The position numbers were made by a program, and so were the translations under genes. 64,000 nucleotides of DNA from an uncultured Phocaeicola sp. (lineage in GTDB: Bacteria > Bacteroidota > Bacteroidia > Bacteroidales > Bacteroidaceae): contig CANPVZ010000013.1 of NCBI GenBank assembly GCA_947581855.1, forward strand, positions 1 through 64,000, given 5' to 3'. Positions 8,541-16,628 of this stretch are shown in pieces. Every line of letters begins with the position of its first letter. Position 1 is the stretch's first letter. The notes below the pieces were generated by a model. It was not told the origin of the DNA. It made no database searches and saw only the letters and a program-made list of their open reading frames with translations.

Positions 8541-9896
8541 TTATGACGCTTCTCTAAGTTTTGTTTGGAGTTCTTTTCGATGCGTTTTAGTCCATATGAC
8601 ATGCATGTGGAAGGATTTGCCGCTGCCGCTTGGCCCGATGCAAAAGAAGTTGGCGTTATCAGTCATCTTCACCTTGCCCTCCTTGCCGGTTATGTCTATG
8701 CACACCGGGAGTCCCTGGCGGTCGGTGTAGAATGTGGTGAGAGGCGTGTCCTCGCACCCTTTGAGGTGTTCCTTGAAGAAAAGGCAGAGTGCCGAGTCCG
8801 ACAGCGTGAGGAACAGGTCATAATCGGGATTGAAGCCGTAGGCGCAGCCCGGAAAGGAGTTGATGAACAGCTCCAGCTGGTTGTAGGCTGTGCTTGACGG
8901 CATTATTCCGCACTCATAGAGTTTGGTCTCAATAAACGATGTCACCGGTGTTACCTTGTCGGGAGGACAGCTCACGATGATGTTGAAATTGGTGTTGACA
9001 AGAAGGGAGGAGTCAACGGCGAGGATGTTGAGAACTTCCTCGATGTCGGCCTTTGCTATCTTGTTGCTCGGATCGGGCATGGAGCCGTGACGCTTCGCCT
9101 TACCTTGCAGTTTTCGGAGCAGCTTCCGCTGTCCCGGTATCTGCACCACCTGATTGAACACCACGCAGTCGGCGTGGGGCACTTCGGCAAGGAAGGAGAA
9201 CACATCGGTAGCCACGGGATAGCCGTTGACGCTCATCTCGGTATATGGCTTCACTACCGAGGGGAGATTTATCTCGTCAATATCCACAAGGGGATATGAG
9301 CGGATAATGCGGTTGCCTGTCCGCAGGTATTCATCGGAAGCCTTAAAATTTGTCATGGAGAATGGCCCGTGCTGGAAATGGAACGCCATGAAGCGGTGCA
9401 GGTACTCGTTGACCTCAGGCTTCGTCAGCTTGCGGTGGCTTATCCCTTTCTCCGTGAGGATGTCGTCAACCTTTGCGACCTTTGAATGGAAGTCGAGCCA
9501 TTTCTTGGGGTCGTATTGCACGAACTGTCCGCGCTGCGCCTCCTGTGTCACTATCAGATAGGTGGTGATTTCAGTGAACTCACGGCCCTCGAAGTAATTG
9601 AAATAGCTACGGGTCAGGAACTCCGCGTCTTCGGGCACGTCGCGGTGGTAACGCTGGCGGCAGAATATGTCCTGCTTCTGCAAGGCATAGCCCTCGCCGA
9701 GCGTCTGGACGATATTAGCCAGCACGTCCTGAAAAACCATGTACCGCTCCGAGTCGGTACACAGCCGGAGAACAGGGTTTGTCATTTCAAATATGACAGA
9801 GGGGGCCCCCTTTGCGTCGAACAGCACGACATTACCGTCCGTTTCCTCCAACTGGGCGTATATCCCGTCGAAGACTTTTTTATTTTCCTTTGCCAT
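8541..9896 (-). CDS. traG: TraG conjugation ATPase, truncated after Walker A
   Basis: This is the VirB4-like ATPase of the CTnDOT-type mating apparatus, which powers pilus and channel assembly. Only 451 residues are present; family members are roughly 800. The N-terminal domain is normal up to the Walker A motif GPSGSGKS (residues 421-428) and FHM. After residue 431 the sequence switches to 20 unrelated residues ending at a TAA. The Walker B, Arg finger and C-terminus are absent, so the protein should be inactive. The break coincides with the right end of the inserted mobilizable element. The gene starts one base after the traF stop. Confidence 0.9.
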   Translation of the reverse strand: MAKENKKVFDGIYAQLEETDGNVVLFDAKGAPSVIFEMTNPVLRLCTDSERYMVFQDVLANIVQTLGEGYALQKQDIFCRQRYHRDVPEDAEFLTRSYFNYFEGREFTEITTYLIVTQEAQRGQFVQYDPKKWLDFHSKVAKVDDILTEKGISHRKLTKPEVNEYLHRFMAFHFQHGPFSMTNFKASDEYLRTGNRIIRSYPLVDIDEINLPSVVKPYTEMSVNGYPVATDVFSFLAEVPHADCVVFNQVVQIPGQRKLLRKLQGKAKRHGSMPDPSNKIAKADIEEVLNILAVDSSLLVNTNFNIIVSCPPDKVTPVTSFIETKLYECGIMPSSTAYNQLELFINSFPGCAYGFNPDYDLFLTLSDSALCLFFKEHLKGCEDTPLTTFYTDRQGLPVCIDITGKEGKVKMTDNANFFCIGPSGSGKSFHMHVIWTKTHRKELQTKLREAS

Positions 9897-10184
9897 TCAA
9901 TGCTTGAATAAATTGTGATAAATAAAGATTCCACGGTCTTTCCGCTTGTTGTGCAGTCCGCCGCGCTGCTTGACATATATTGTCACCAGCCCTGCGGCGG
10001 CCATTACAAGCATGGCGATAAACCCCGCGAGCTTTCCCAATGCGATGGAGAACACTATGAACCCTACGAAGGACACTCCTATGGCGGCAGCTGCCAATGT
10101 CAGGAAACGTCCGCGTATTCCCATGAACTCCAGTGGTTTCTGTAACCCTTTGTAAACCGGATAGCCGTCGTTGTATATCGCCAT
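9897..10184 (-). CDS. traF: TraF, conjugation membrane protein (DUF4133)
   Basis: This 95-residue protein has two hydrophobic segments (about residues 25-48 and 52-72) flanked by basic loops, the layout of DUF4133/TraF proteins, which correspond to VirB3 in type IV systems. The start AIYNDGYPVYKGLQKP is a family hallmark as I know it. It lies between traE and traG in the standard tra order and abuts traG. Confidence 0.9.
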   Translation of the reverse strand: MAIYNDGYPVYKGLQKPLEFMGIRGRFLTLAAAAIGVSFVGFIVFSIALGKLAGFIAMLVMAAAGLVTIYVKQRGGLHNKRKDRGIFIYHNLFKH

Positions 10185-10206
10185 GACTGTATGGATCTGC
10201 TGTTGC

Positions 10207-10563
10207 TTACTTGAAGAAGAGCGGAAGAGCCTCGCTCAGAGCGATGAAGGCGATACAGCCGCCGATGGTGAGCATGATGGTCTTCTTGACATCCTGGTCG
10301 CCGTTCTGCATCTTGAAATAGACGTTGAAGGCACCCACGAGGACAATCACTGCGGCGATAGCCTTCATGAGATTGGAGACAGGGGTCTGGTAGGAGCTTA
10401 CCTCCTGTGTGGCTTTCGTGAAGCCTGCCGCACCCTTGCTGGCGGCCATCATGTCGGACACGGTGAGCATCACCGCGCCCATAGCAAGCATACCCTTACG
10501 GGCGAAGGCTGAGTTGCCGAGGCGTGAGATAGCACGCTGACACTTTGATTTGATTTTCTGCAT
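10207..10563 (-). CDS. traE: TraE, conjugation membrane protein (DUF4134)
   Basis: This 118-residue protein has an N-terminal basic region, a first hydrophobic segment (GMLAMGAVMLTVSDMMAAS, about 24-42), a linker, and two more membrane segments in the last 60 residues. This is the DUF4134/TraE pattern, a VirB2-like small membrane protein and probable pilin or channel component. The middle section, SYQTPVSNLMKAIAAVIVL, is typical. It precedes traF by 22 bp on the same strand. Confidence 0.9.
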   Translation of the reverse strand: MQKIKSKCQRAISRLGNSAFARKGMLAMGAVMLTVSDMMAASKGAAGFTKATQEVSSYQTPVSNLMKAIAAVIVLVGAFNVYFKMQNGDQDVKKTIMLTIGGCIAFIALSEALPLFFK

Positions 10564-10709
10564 ATACGCTGATTGATAAGTTCTTGAAAAGGTTATCGGG
10601 CGTTAAAGGCAGTGTCGGGCAGTAAAGACAACTTAGTTCAATAAAGGCATCGGTTCGGGGAGAGAGGGATTAGGTGATACGAATATGGTTAGCAGTAAGT
10701 CAGTCGATG

Positions 10710-11075
10710 TCAGGCAGCGGACTCACATTTGATGATGATTTCTCCGAGGCCGGCGAGGGAGGCATCTTCAGAACTGGTGATGTTGCGGGCTTTTCTTGCA
10801 AGCTGTTCAACCGGAAGATAATTTGTCATCAGCGGCTTGGAGAGGGTCGGTTTCTCGACCGGAGCCTTGACCGGCTTCTTGGCACTCTGTTGACCGCGCT
10901 TGATTTCGATTGCCTTGAATGAGTTTGCTTCATCGGATATGTCGATCTCAGCTTCATCGGGTGTGCCGGATTCATCGGCGGCTTCCGTAGGCTTTATGAA
11001 AAGATCCATACAGATAAGGACTGCATAATATAATATGAGTACGGCTGTCAGGCAGGTAAAAATAGTTCCGAACAT
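10710..11075 (-). CDS. TraD-position conjugation protein, single-span membrane
   Basis: Counting from the Met at 11075, this 121-residue protein has one N-terminal membrane helix (IFTCLTAVLILYYAVLICMD) and an acidic then basic cytoplasmic or periplasmic tail. I chose this start because the longer frame overlaps the upstream gene and would add a non-hydrophobic extension before the helix. Position between the traC-like and traE genes matches traD of CTnDOT-type elements. The function is unknown; a structural role in the mating apparatus is inferred. Confidence 0.75.
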   Translation of the reverse strand: MFGTIFTCLTAVLILYYAVLICMDLFIKPTEAADESGTPDEAEIDISDEANSFKAIEIKRGQQSAKKPVKAPVEKPTLSKPLMTNYLPVEQLARKARNITSSEDASLAGLGEIIIKCESAA

Positions 11076-11080
11076 AATTA

Positions 11081-11668
11081 TCAGATTATTTTTGTTGTGA
11101 ATGATTGTTGTTGCGGCAAGGGAAGAAAAGTAAGGCCGAGGGATGCGCCTCTGTCCTCGTGTCTTGAACATCGAGCCATGTCCGGACTGAAAAATACGGT
11201 GTCGTTGCCACGCATGACCACATATCCGTATTGTTTGAGCCGGTTGCGTAGGATTGCCCGTCGGCGGTTGCCTGTGACCTTGACATTAGTTATCGGGTCA
11301 AGTCCTATCCTCAGGCGCAGTCTCTCACGACGTATTATCTCCTTGCGTCTGGAGGAAATGAACCGTGAGGCATCATCGGCATCGCGTTTCAGTCCCAAAC
11401 GTCCGGCCATGCGTTTGACGGTGCGGAGACTCAATCCTGTCAGGCGTGACAGTTCGGACTGGGAATGAGAGCCGTAATTCTCCATAAGGATTCTCTCAGC
11501 CTCCTTGCGTCTGATGTCACGTTCCTTTTCAAGTCCGAGTTCGGCTGCTTTCGCCACCACACACCTCGTACCCACACCGATAGCGGCTGCTATCCGTGTA
11601 TTCGTGTCGTGTGGATACATCTCACGCAATGTGCGAAGCATATCATAAGACCATTTGATTGTTCTCAT
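11081..11668 (-). CDS. TraC-position helix-turn-helix-like protein
   Basis: From the Met at 11668 (MRTIKWSYDML) this is a 195-residue basic protein. That start leaves a 13-bp gap after the upstream gene; a longer frame would overlap it. Two segments look like helix-turn-helix units: NTRIAAAIGVGTRCVVAKAA (about residues 20-40) and SQSELSRLTGLSLRTVKRMA (about 68-88), the second being a strong HTH pattern. The rest is Arg-rich. It sits in the traC position of the tra operon. It may bind DNA at the transfer origin or regulate tra expression; this is inference. Confidence 0.75.
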   Translation of the reverse strand: MRTIKWSYDMLRTLREMYPHDTNTRIAAAIGVGTRCVVAKAAELGLEKERDIRRKEAERILMENYGSHSQSELSRLTGLSLRTVKRMAGRLGLKRDADDASRFISSRRKEIIRRERLRLRIGLDPITNVKVTGNRRRAILRNRLKQYGYVVMRGNDTVFFSPDMARCSRHEDRGASLGLTFLPLPQQQSFTTKII

Positions 11669-11681
11669 ATCCAGTAAGTTT

Positions 11682-12056
11682 TTATGTGTTGCCGAGTAAT
11701 GACCTGTTGTTTTTCCTGAATTGCCGCAGCCTGTCAAGATACCGATTTACAAAAGTCCTGACTATGGCGTTCACAATATCGGAGCGGCATTTGCGGTCGA
11801 TGTCGCAGGCATCGAGGGAGTCAGCAAGGTCGCGGTCGAGCTTGCATATCATGCGGTCATCTTTTTTCTCCCTGAAATTATACAGGGCAAGATTCTTTCT
11901 GAAAAGCTCCCAGTCATCGTCATTGTCGGGCGACGGCTCAGGTTCGGGAACGGTATGCTGTTCCGGTGCCGGTGGCATGGTCTCCGCTCCGGGAACAAGG
12001 TTGCCGAGTCCTCCGAGCAGGTCGTTCAGTTTGGGGTATGGGATGTCCTGGTTCAT
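11682..12056 (-). CDS. TraB-position protein (DUF3408-like)
   Basis: This 124-residue protein has a Pro/Glu-rich N-terminal half and a helical, basic C-terminal half (WELFRKNLALYNFREKKDDR, then DRKCRSDIVNAIVRTFVNRY). The C-terminal part resembles DUF3408 proteins, which accompany the ParA-like TraA in Bacteroides conjugative transposons and probably bind DNA as ribbon-helix-helix dimers. Its ATG overlaps the stop of traA by four bases, so the pair is translationally coupled, as expected for a ParA-partner protein. Confidence 0.78.
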   Translation of the reverse strand: MNQDIPYPKLNDLLGGLGNLVPGAETMPPAPEQHTVPEPEPSPDNDDDWELFRKNLALYNFREKKDDRMICKLDRDLADSLDACDIDRKCRSDIVNAIVRTFVNRYLDRLRQFRKNNRSLLGNT

Positions 12057-12751
12057 TCTTCTTCTGTATTTGGTATGCCGAATATGTCATTGTAAATATG
12101 GTCGAAGGCCGGTGATACTACGAGCATCTGGTCGTCCATGCCTGAGATTGTGCTGAAACGGCGTAGTGTCTGACGTTTATAAACGGTCGGTGCTATGCGC
12201 ACGTGTTCGCTCAGCTTCTTGTTCACGAGCTGCCATAGCTCCTTTTCCTCTTTGGTGCCGACACCCTGTTCTTCAAGATTGGGTATTACATAATGTACCG
12301 TTTTCATGGCATTTCCGATGCTGCGTCTCAATTCAACTATCATGGCGACAAATACAGCGGTGGATGGTACGGTCAGGTTGTCATAGTGGAACGGAGTCAG
12401 TAAATAATCCGTATTGGCGAAAAGTGCCAGCAACGCCTGGTCGTTGAGACTGCCTGCCGAGTCAAACAGGGCGAAGTCCACGGCGGCTGAGTTGTGCAGG
12501 TTCTCGATCAGCGCGATAAGAGCCGGCTCGTTGCTCATGCTGAAAGGATATACGTTATAGGGCAGCGGCACTCCGGCATAGGTGGTGGTGTCCGCTGTGC
12601 GTTTCTTGACGATGGACTGCTGCGGATCGGTGTCGAACACGGTCACACTGTGCCCCCTTGACACAAGGTAGCTTGCGAAAAGGGCGCACAGCGTTGTCTT
12701 GCCTACACCGCCTTTCTGATTGGCGAATGTGATTATACAGGTTGATTCCAT
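12053..12751 (-). CDS. traA: TraA, ParA-family ATPase
   Basis: This 232-residue protein begins with a classical deviant Walker A motif, FANQKGGVGKTT (residues about 9-20), typical of ParA/MinD ATPases. Walker A' (FDTDPQQS) and Walker B-like (FALFDSAGS) motifs follow. ParA proteins use ATP to position or partition DNA. In CTnDOT-type elements this is the first gene of the tra operon, here read right to left. The relaxase gene lies 178 bp upstream. Confidence 0.92.
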   Translation of the reverse strand: MESTCIITFANQKGGVGKTTLCALFASYLVSRGHSVTVFDTDPQQSIVKKRTADTTTYAGVPLPYNVYPFSMSNEPALIALIENLHNSAAVDFALFDSAGSLNDQALLALFANTDYLLTPFHYDNLTVPSTAVFVAMIVELRRSIGNAMKTVHYVIPNLEEQGVGTKEEKELWQLVNKKLSEHVRIAPTVYKRQTLRRFSTISGMDDQMLVVSPAFDHIYNDIFGIPNTEEE

Positions 12752-12929
12752 TGATAGAAACTGTCGGTTGGTTTTTAAGCAAAATTATCATGGGGCGATT
12801 GCTAAACCCGAAATTCCGAACAGTTTTCATCATCGGATAATGCGATATTGTGTTGAAATGGCTATCAAAGCGTGTAATATAGTGGCTATCACGCACACAG
12901 TGTCACCGGATAGAAGTCACGGAAACAGG

Positions 12930-14489
12930 CTATCGTTTTATCGAGGACTCATCATCTATCCTGTCATAGTCCCCTTTGTAGCCTACTTCCCATTCCCTGT
13001 TCTGGCCTTGACCTGACTCCACGTCATGCGGCTTCCTTATTCCTGAGCCGGGCTTTCGTCTGACCGCCACGTTTTGCTTTTTGTCCTCGACGGTATTTTT
13101 GACAAACTGGAGACGTCTTATATCGAAACCCTCGTTTTCAAGATTTATAAGGACGCGGGCTTTCATGTCAAAGGCATACATTTCTCCCTCAATATCCCGG
13201 ATTGTAAATCCTGCACTGCGGAGTGTCTGACGGCGTATATAACCTGTGCTGCTGTCAAATATGCTCCTCAGATCTGATAGCCGGTTATTGTATTGTGTTG
13301 TCCTTGTTCCGTTGATTTCCACCATGAGGGACACAGTCACCTTGCCGATTGAACATAGGAAGTCCCGCTCCGCTTCCGTTGCCGGAGCGAATGACTCCAC
13401 CCATTGAATACGGTTGTTGCGTCTCAGAGCCTCCCACATATGGGGGCGGAGAGGACGGCTGTCTCTGCCTCGCCATATCTGCCCCTGTTTCACATAGGCT
13501 TTGTACTGGCGGCTCAGTATGTCGTTAAGCTCGCCGATGGTGATTTTTGGATCATTGGCTAACAGGGCGTCGATTTGTGAGTCTATTCTTGCGAACCGTT
13601 CATCAGGTGTCGCAAAATCCAGCAGCTCCTTTATCGGATATATCTTGCCTCCGTTGATGACAGCTTTCTTGTTATGGTCGATTATCATATAACCGTATGG
13701 AGAATCTTTCTTTCCGAAAAACACAAGCTCGATACCGAATTTTCTTTTCAGTTCGTCGGCGAGTTCTTTCTTGTTGGCGGTCAGGTCTCGGTATTTGGCG
13801 AATATGGCGCGGAGCTGTCTTCTGCGCTGACGGTCGAATGTCGTTGAACGGTAATGTGAGCTGATTTCCTCTAATGGTATTTTAAGACATACGGCACCGC
13901 CACGTTTTATGGATACCACTCCCTCATTGTCGTAGCACTCATAACCGAGCGAGTTCATAAGAGCCTTGAACTGTGTGATGGATGTGAATTTATATGACAG
14001 GGCTTCTTCCATATCCCTGCGTGCTTTCTCGTTAATATCGTTTCCAAGCAACCGCTCGACCACACGTTGCGACCTTACCCGTTCATGGTTATGGTCTATC
14101 TTGCTGCCGTCCGGTGCCACGCGTGATGTTATTATATGTATATGTGTGTTATCAGTATCGGTATGTCCGTAAACCAGCAGGGGCTGTCCTTCTTCGCCAT
14201 ATCCCATCTCCCGGAGATATTCATGAGCGAAGTCCAGAAGCTCCTGTTCCGTCTTTTCGTGTCCCCGGCATGAAAACGCCATGTGGAACTGTGCTTTCTT
14301 GATTCTCGGATTTTTGGAAGAGTAATTTTCAAGATAGGCCACGAGGTCGTCGGGGGTATAGTGTCCCATCATTTCGACCGCATCAAAATTTTTCATTTCC
14401 AGCAGATGAGCCGAACCTTTGGCTACCTTGCGTTCATTATATCCGACTGCATGGAAGCAGGTGCTTGAAGGAAGTATTGTCGCTATCAT
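12930..14489 (-). CDS. relaxase of the conjugative transposon (MobB-like)
   Basis: This 519-residue relaxase nicks the conjugative transposon's transfer origin. The relaxase domain occupies residues 1-200. The metal-binding HxH signature is in YGHTDTDNTHIHIITSRV (about residue 108-125), an unusually clear MOBP-type motif III. The middle (residues 210-400) has no known domain, and the C-terminus is basic and disordered. It follows the MobA-like gene with a 99-bp gap. I see no MobC-type coupling protein gene between it and traA, so that gene would have to lie elsewhere. Confidence 0.9.
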   Translation of the reverse strand: MIATILPSSTCFHAVGYNERKVAKGSAHLLEMKNFDAVEMMGHYTPDDLVAYLENYSSKNPRIKKAQFHMAFSCRGHEKTEQELLDFAHEYLREMGYGEEGQPLLVYGHTDTDNTHIHIITSRVAPDGSKIDHNHERVRSQRVVERLLGNDINEKARRDMEEALSYKFTSITQFKALMNSLGYECYDNEGVVSIKRGGAVCLKIPLEEISSHYRSTTFDRQRRRQLRAIFAKYRDLTANKKELADELKRKFGIELVFFGKKDSPYGYMIIDHNKKAVINGGKIYPIKELLDFATPDERFARIDSQIDALLANDPKITIGELNDILSRQYKAYVKQGQIWRGRDSRPLRPHMWEALRRNNRIQWVESFAPATEAERDFLCSIGKVTVSLMVEINGTRTTQYNNRLSDLRSIFDSSTGYIRRQTLRSAGFTIRDIEGEMYAFDMKARVLINLENEGFDIRRLQFVKNTVEDKKQNVAVRRKPGSGIRKPHDVESGQGQNREWEVGYKGDYDRIDDESSIKR

Positions 14490-14588
14490 GTGAATATATG
14501 ATTAAGAGTAAATCACGGTTTGGGATTATGTGTGTATATGGAACCGGAGTATATGATAATTCGGTTATCGTTGCATCAGGTGTTCGGA

Positions 14589-14987
14589 TTATCCGTTCTT
14601 CAGTACACCGCGTATTATCTTGCTTACGACATCGGAGTGTTCGACTATGATTTTATCCATAGTCTTCTTCAAGCCATCTATGGAAGGTATCAGTACCTCT
14701 TTATAATATTTCTCGCTCAACAATCCGGCTACGGAAAGTTCGTTGGCGCGTTTCATTGCCTGGTTGAGATTGCCCCCGGCCCAGCCAAGCTCGTCCTTGA
14801 ATTTCCGGCAGAGCGAGGCCATCTCTTCCACGGCTTGCATACGGCCTTTCGCGTCCTTGTCGGAAAACTCCACAAGCGCGGCACGGATATATGAGCTTAT
14901 GCTCCTGAACTCCTTTGAGCGGACTTTGAGCCGTTCAAGTTCGGTATCGGTAAATAGAATCTCTATTCTGTTGGTTCTCTTTTCCAT
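14589..14987 (-). CDS. MobA-like relaxosome accessory protein
   Basis: This 132-residue protein starts MEKRTNRIEILFTDTELERL, an N-terminal beta strand followed by helices as in ribbon-helix-helix proteins of plasmid mobilization (MobC/MobA type). The middle (LGWAGGNLNQAMKRANEL) is the conserved relaxosome-protein motif: a Gly-Asn-Leu-Asn-Gln core that I recognise from MobC family members. It should bind the transfer origin beside the relaxase. It is the first gene of the mob-tra operon and lies just left of a large hairpin at 15047-15103. Confidence 0.85.
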   Translation of the reverse strand: MEKRTNRIEILFTDTELERLKVRSKEFRSISSYIRAALVEFSDKDAKGRMQAVEEMASLCRKFKDELGWAGGNLNQAMKRANELSVAGLLSEKYYKEVLIPSIDGLKKTMDKIIVEHSDVVSKIIRGVLKNG

Positions 14988-15046
14988 ATTTTCCAGTGAT
15001 TAAAAATCGGCGAGTTGCGAGCTGATTTTCTCCGCCCGACAGGGAG

Positions 15047-15103
15047 GCAAGTTACTTTTCCATCGGTAAAACTCCGTTTTATCCGGGGAAAAGTACAACT
15101 TGC
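15047..15103. other. 57-nt hairpin, candidate oriT
   Basis: GCAAGTTACTTTTCC (15047-15061) pairs with GGAAAAGTACAACTTGC (15087-15103) apart from a two-base bulge. The inner bases extend the stem (GGTAAAAC against GTTTTATCC). The hairpin lies 60 bp upstream of the mobA-like gene, the usual place for oriT. The rest of the 15000-15500 gap holds no clear gene. Confidence 0.5.
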
Positions 15104-15505
15104 TTAACAAATTCTGCACCTTTGGCATGGATGCCCCGATGCTCTCCCCACCTCGTTTCGCACGGCGAAGTTAGCTCACTCCGGTTGACCGCGCACAAAT
15201 TCCGAACATAATCTTTTTATCTGACAACTTGGGACACCGGTATTTAATCATAGGATAATGATTTGCCCTATGTATCATATACTCTTATTATCACATACCA
15301 CTGTTATCCGATAATGACTGCTGTTGCTGTCACGACAATCACATTATCATATACTGTGATATGGCTTGTGTCAGAGCATGAAATGATGTGAAAATCAGAT
15401 GAATATGTACTAAAATAATGGCTTGAAAATTTGCATAAGTCGTTGAAATTTAGTATATTTACATACTCGGAGCATTACTTCGGGCGGTAGTTTGATGATG
15501 TTGAA

Positions 15506-15760
15506 ATGACATTATCGGACTATCTGAACATCATAATATCTCTCACCATGTTCGCACTTTTATTGATGATATATCTATTGCCCGTTGCGATAGTTGCAGG
15601 ACTGTTGCTCCGCTTTATCCGATGGTCGCTTGTAATGATTATACGTCTTGCCTGCCGGATTGTGTCTCTGGTCTGGCGTATGATTTGTTGGCTGCTTCTG
15701 CTCTGCTGGAGAGGATTGCGGTCGTTGTGGAGACAGTATCGACACAGGACTACTCCGTGA
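15506..15760 (+). CDS. possible small hydrophobic membrane protein
   Basis: This 84-residue frame would encode two or three membrane helices (residues about 5-35, then 40-75 with interspersed Arg and Trp). It is the only plus-strand frame here that looks protein-like: the first helix is typical and the tail is basic. I see no homologue by memory, no strong promoter box, and the frame is on the opposite strand to the mob-tra operon. It may be a chance ORF in Leu/Ile-rich sequence. Confidence 0.3.
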   Translation: MTLSDYLNIIISLTMFALLLMIYLLPVAIVAGLLLRFIRWSLVMIIRLACRIVSLVWRMICWLLLLCWRGLRSLWRQYRHRTTP

Positions 15761-15865
15761 AATTTTCTTTAAGGGAAGAAAATAGGAGGGCAGGCATAAT
15801 CTTCTCCCTGCGGTGGGATTTTTCAGGCCGGGAAGCAAGAGGGAAAACAGTATGGATTTCGGCTG

Positions 15866-16100
15866 ATGTGCGCCACCTTTGCCGTCACCTTGACCGACAC
15901 CTTATCCGCCACTTCTGCCGCCACCATTTCAGACACCCGTTCCGACACCTTTACCGTCACTGATACAGACACACTTACATACACTCTTGGGGACACTCTT
16001 TCGGACACTTATGGGGACACCTTTGGGGACACTTTTACGGACACATTTTCCGCCACTTTTTCGGTCAGTGTGCGCCACCTTTTTCGCCACCTTTTTTGAG
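15866..16100. repeat. degenerate 12-bp-period repeat tract
   Basis: Roughly 18 imperfect units of 12 bases recur with a core G(A/C)CAC on the plus strand, for example GGGGACACTTTT and CGGACAC. On the minus strand the units read Val-(Ser/Ala/Thr)-x-Lys repeatedly, but the frame is broken by a TAA near 16010 and by indels farther right. The tract is therefore either a decayed coding repeat or a non-coding iteron-like array. Confidence 0.6.
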
Positions 16101-16290
16101 GCTCCCGGACACCCGTCCACAGCACCGAACTTTTGCCCGAAAACAGGCGTTCAAGTATGAGAACCACAATTTTTAATAGTTAAATATTGTTTATTTGGCA
16201 AATATTCGGATAATAAGTGTTAATTTTGTGATGCTCTCGCAGGTAGTGATAAATCAGGGCAATTTTGCCCTCCAAAATAGAGCGGAAAAT

Positions 16291-16311
16291 GTGGTACAAA
16301 CCGTGGTACAT
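16291..16311. repeat. paired GTGGTACA repeats
   Basis: Two copies of GTGGTACA(A/T) start at 16291 and 16303. The same motif occurs as a pair at 8444 and 8455, also beside an element end. Probable binding site of an integrase or accessory protein. Confidence 0.4.
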
Positions 16312-16379
16312 TGCTTCTCAATTATGTCAGGCAACAAATTGATAATCAATAAGATAATACCACTCTCACAAAGCCCGCT

Positions 16380-16392
16380 CGGATCACTGAAA
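16380..16392. other. left attachment-site repeat of second mobilizable element
   Basis: CGGATCACTGAAA here recurs exactly at 30199-30211. In both places it is followed within about 20-30 bases by a hairpin terminator and within about 300 bases by an integrase gene reading away from it, as expected for attL/attR or for tandem insertions at one site. Confidence 0.55.
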
Positions 16393-16410
16393 ACAAAAGA
16401 AAAATCAAGC

Positions 16411-16450
16411 AAATCCCTGATAATCAAGCATTATCGGGGATTTCTTTTTT
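16411..16450 (+). terminator. intrinsic terminator beside att repeat
   Basis: AAATCCCTGATAA pairs with TTATCGGGGATTT (one G-T pair) over a seven-base loop and is followed by CTTTTTT. Confidence 0.7.
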
Positions 16451-16598
16451 CTGGCAGGTAGCAGAAAATAACCGTTTCAAGCATATTATCGGTGGATAAA
16501 TCGTGGGACTAAAATTTAGTCGAAAAAAGTCCAACGAATTTGCATCTTTCTCACTGATTAATAGCATTTTGCGTAGCACTACTTTGGAAGAGAATACA

Positions 16599-16606
16599 TA
16601 GTTTTG
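16599..16606 (+). promoter_or_regulatory. -7 box of integrase
   Basis: TAGTTTTG fits the Bacteroides TAnnTTTG box and lies 22 bases before the integrase ATG. No TTG at the proper -33 spacing is clear. Confidence 0.4.
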
Positions 16607-16628
16607 TAACTCTAAAAACGATGTAAAA

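Larger units (their letters stand above)
2097..8603. mobile_element. integrative mobilizable element inserted in traG (left end not located)
   Basis: The block carries its own integrase, excisionase-like proteins, MobC-like protein and relaxase, but no conjugation machine. Its right boundary is set by the point where the TraG protein sequence stops matching (after the Met codon at 8604-8606). The left end is not visible. The IS1380 and the coiled-coil ORF lie where it should be, so the element may extend left of the window, with the missing half of traG beyond it. Confidence 0.65.

Noticed and set aside
15622-15963. Plus-strand frames rich in Cys, Arg and His at 15.6-16.1 kb
   Set aside because: They overlap the 12-bp repeat and derive their composition from it. 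No start or promoter was found.
16380-16392. Possibility that the 13-bp repeat is the 3' end of a tRNA or rRNA gene
   Set aside because: No cloverleaf or CCA-type end is seen upstream, and GGATCACTGA differs from the 16S 3' end GGATCACCTCC.
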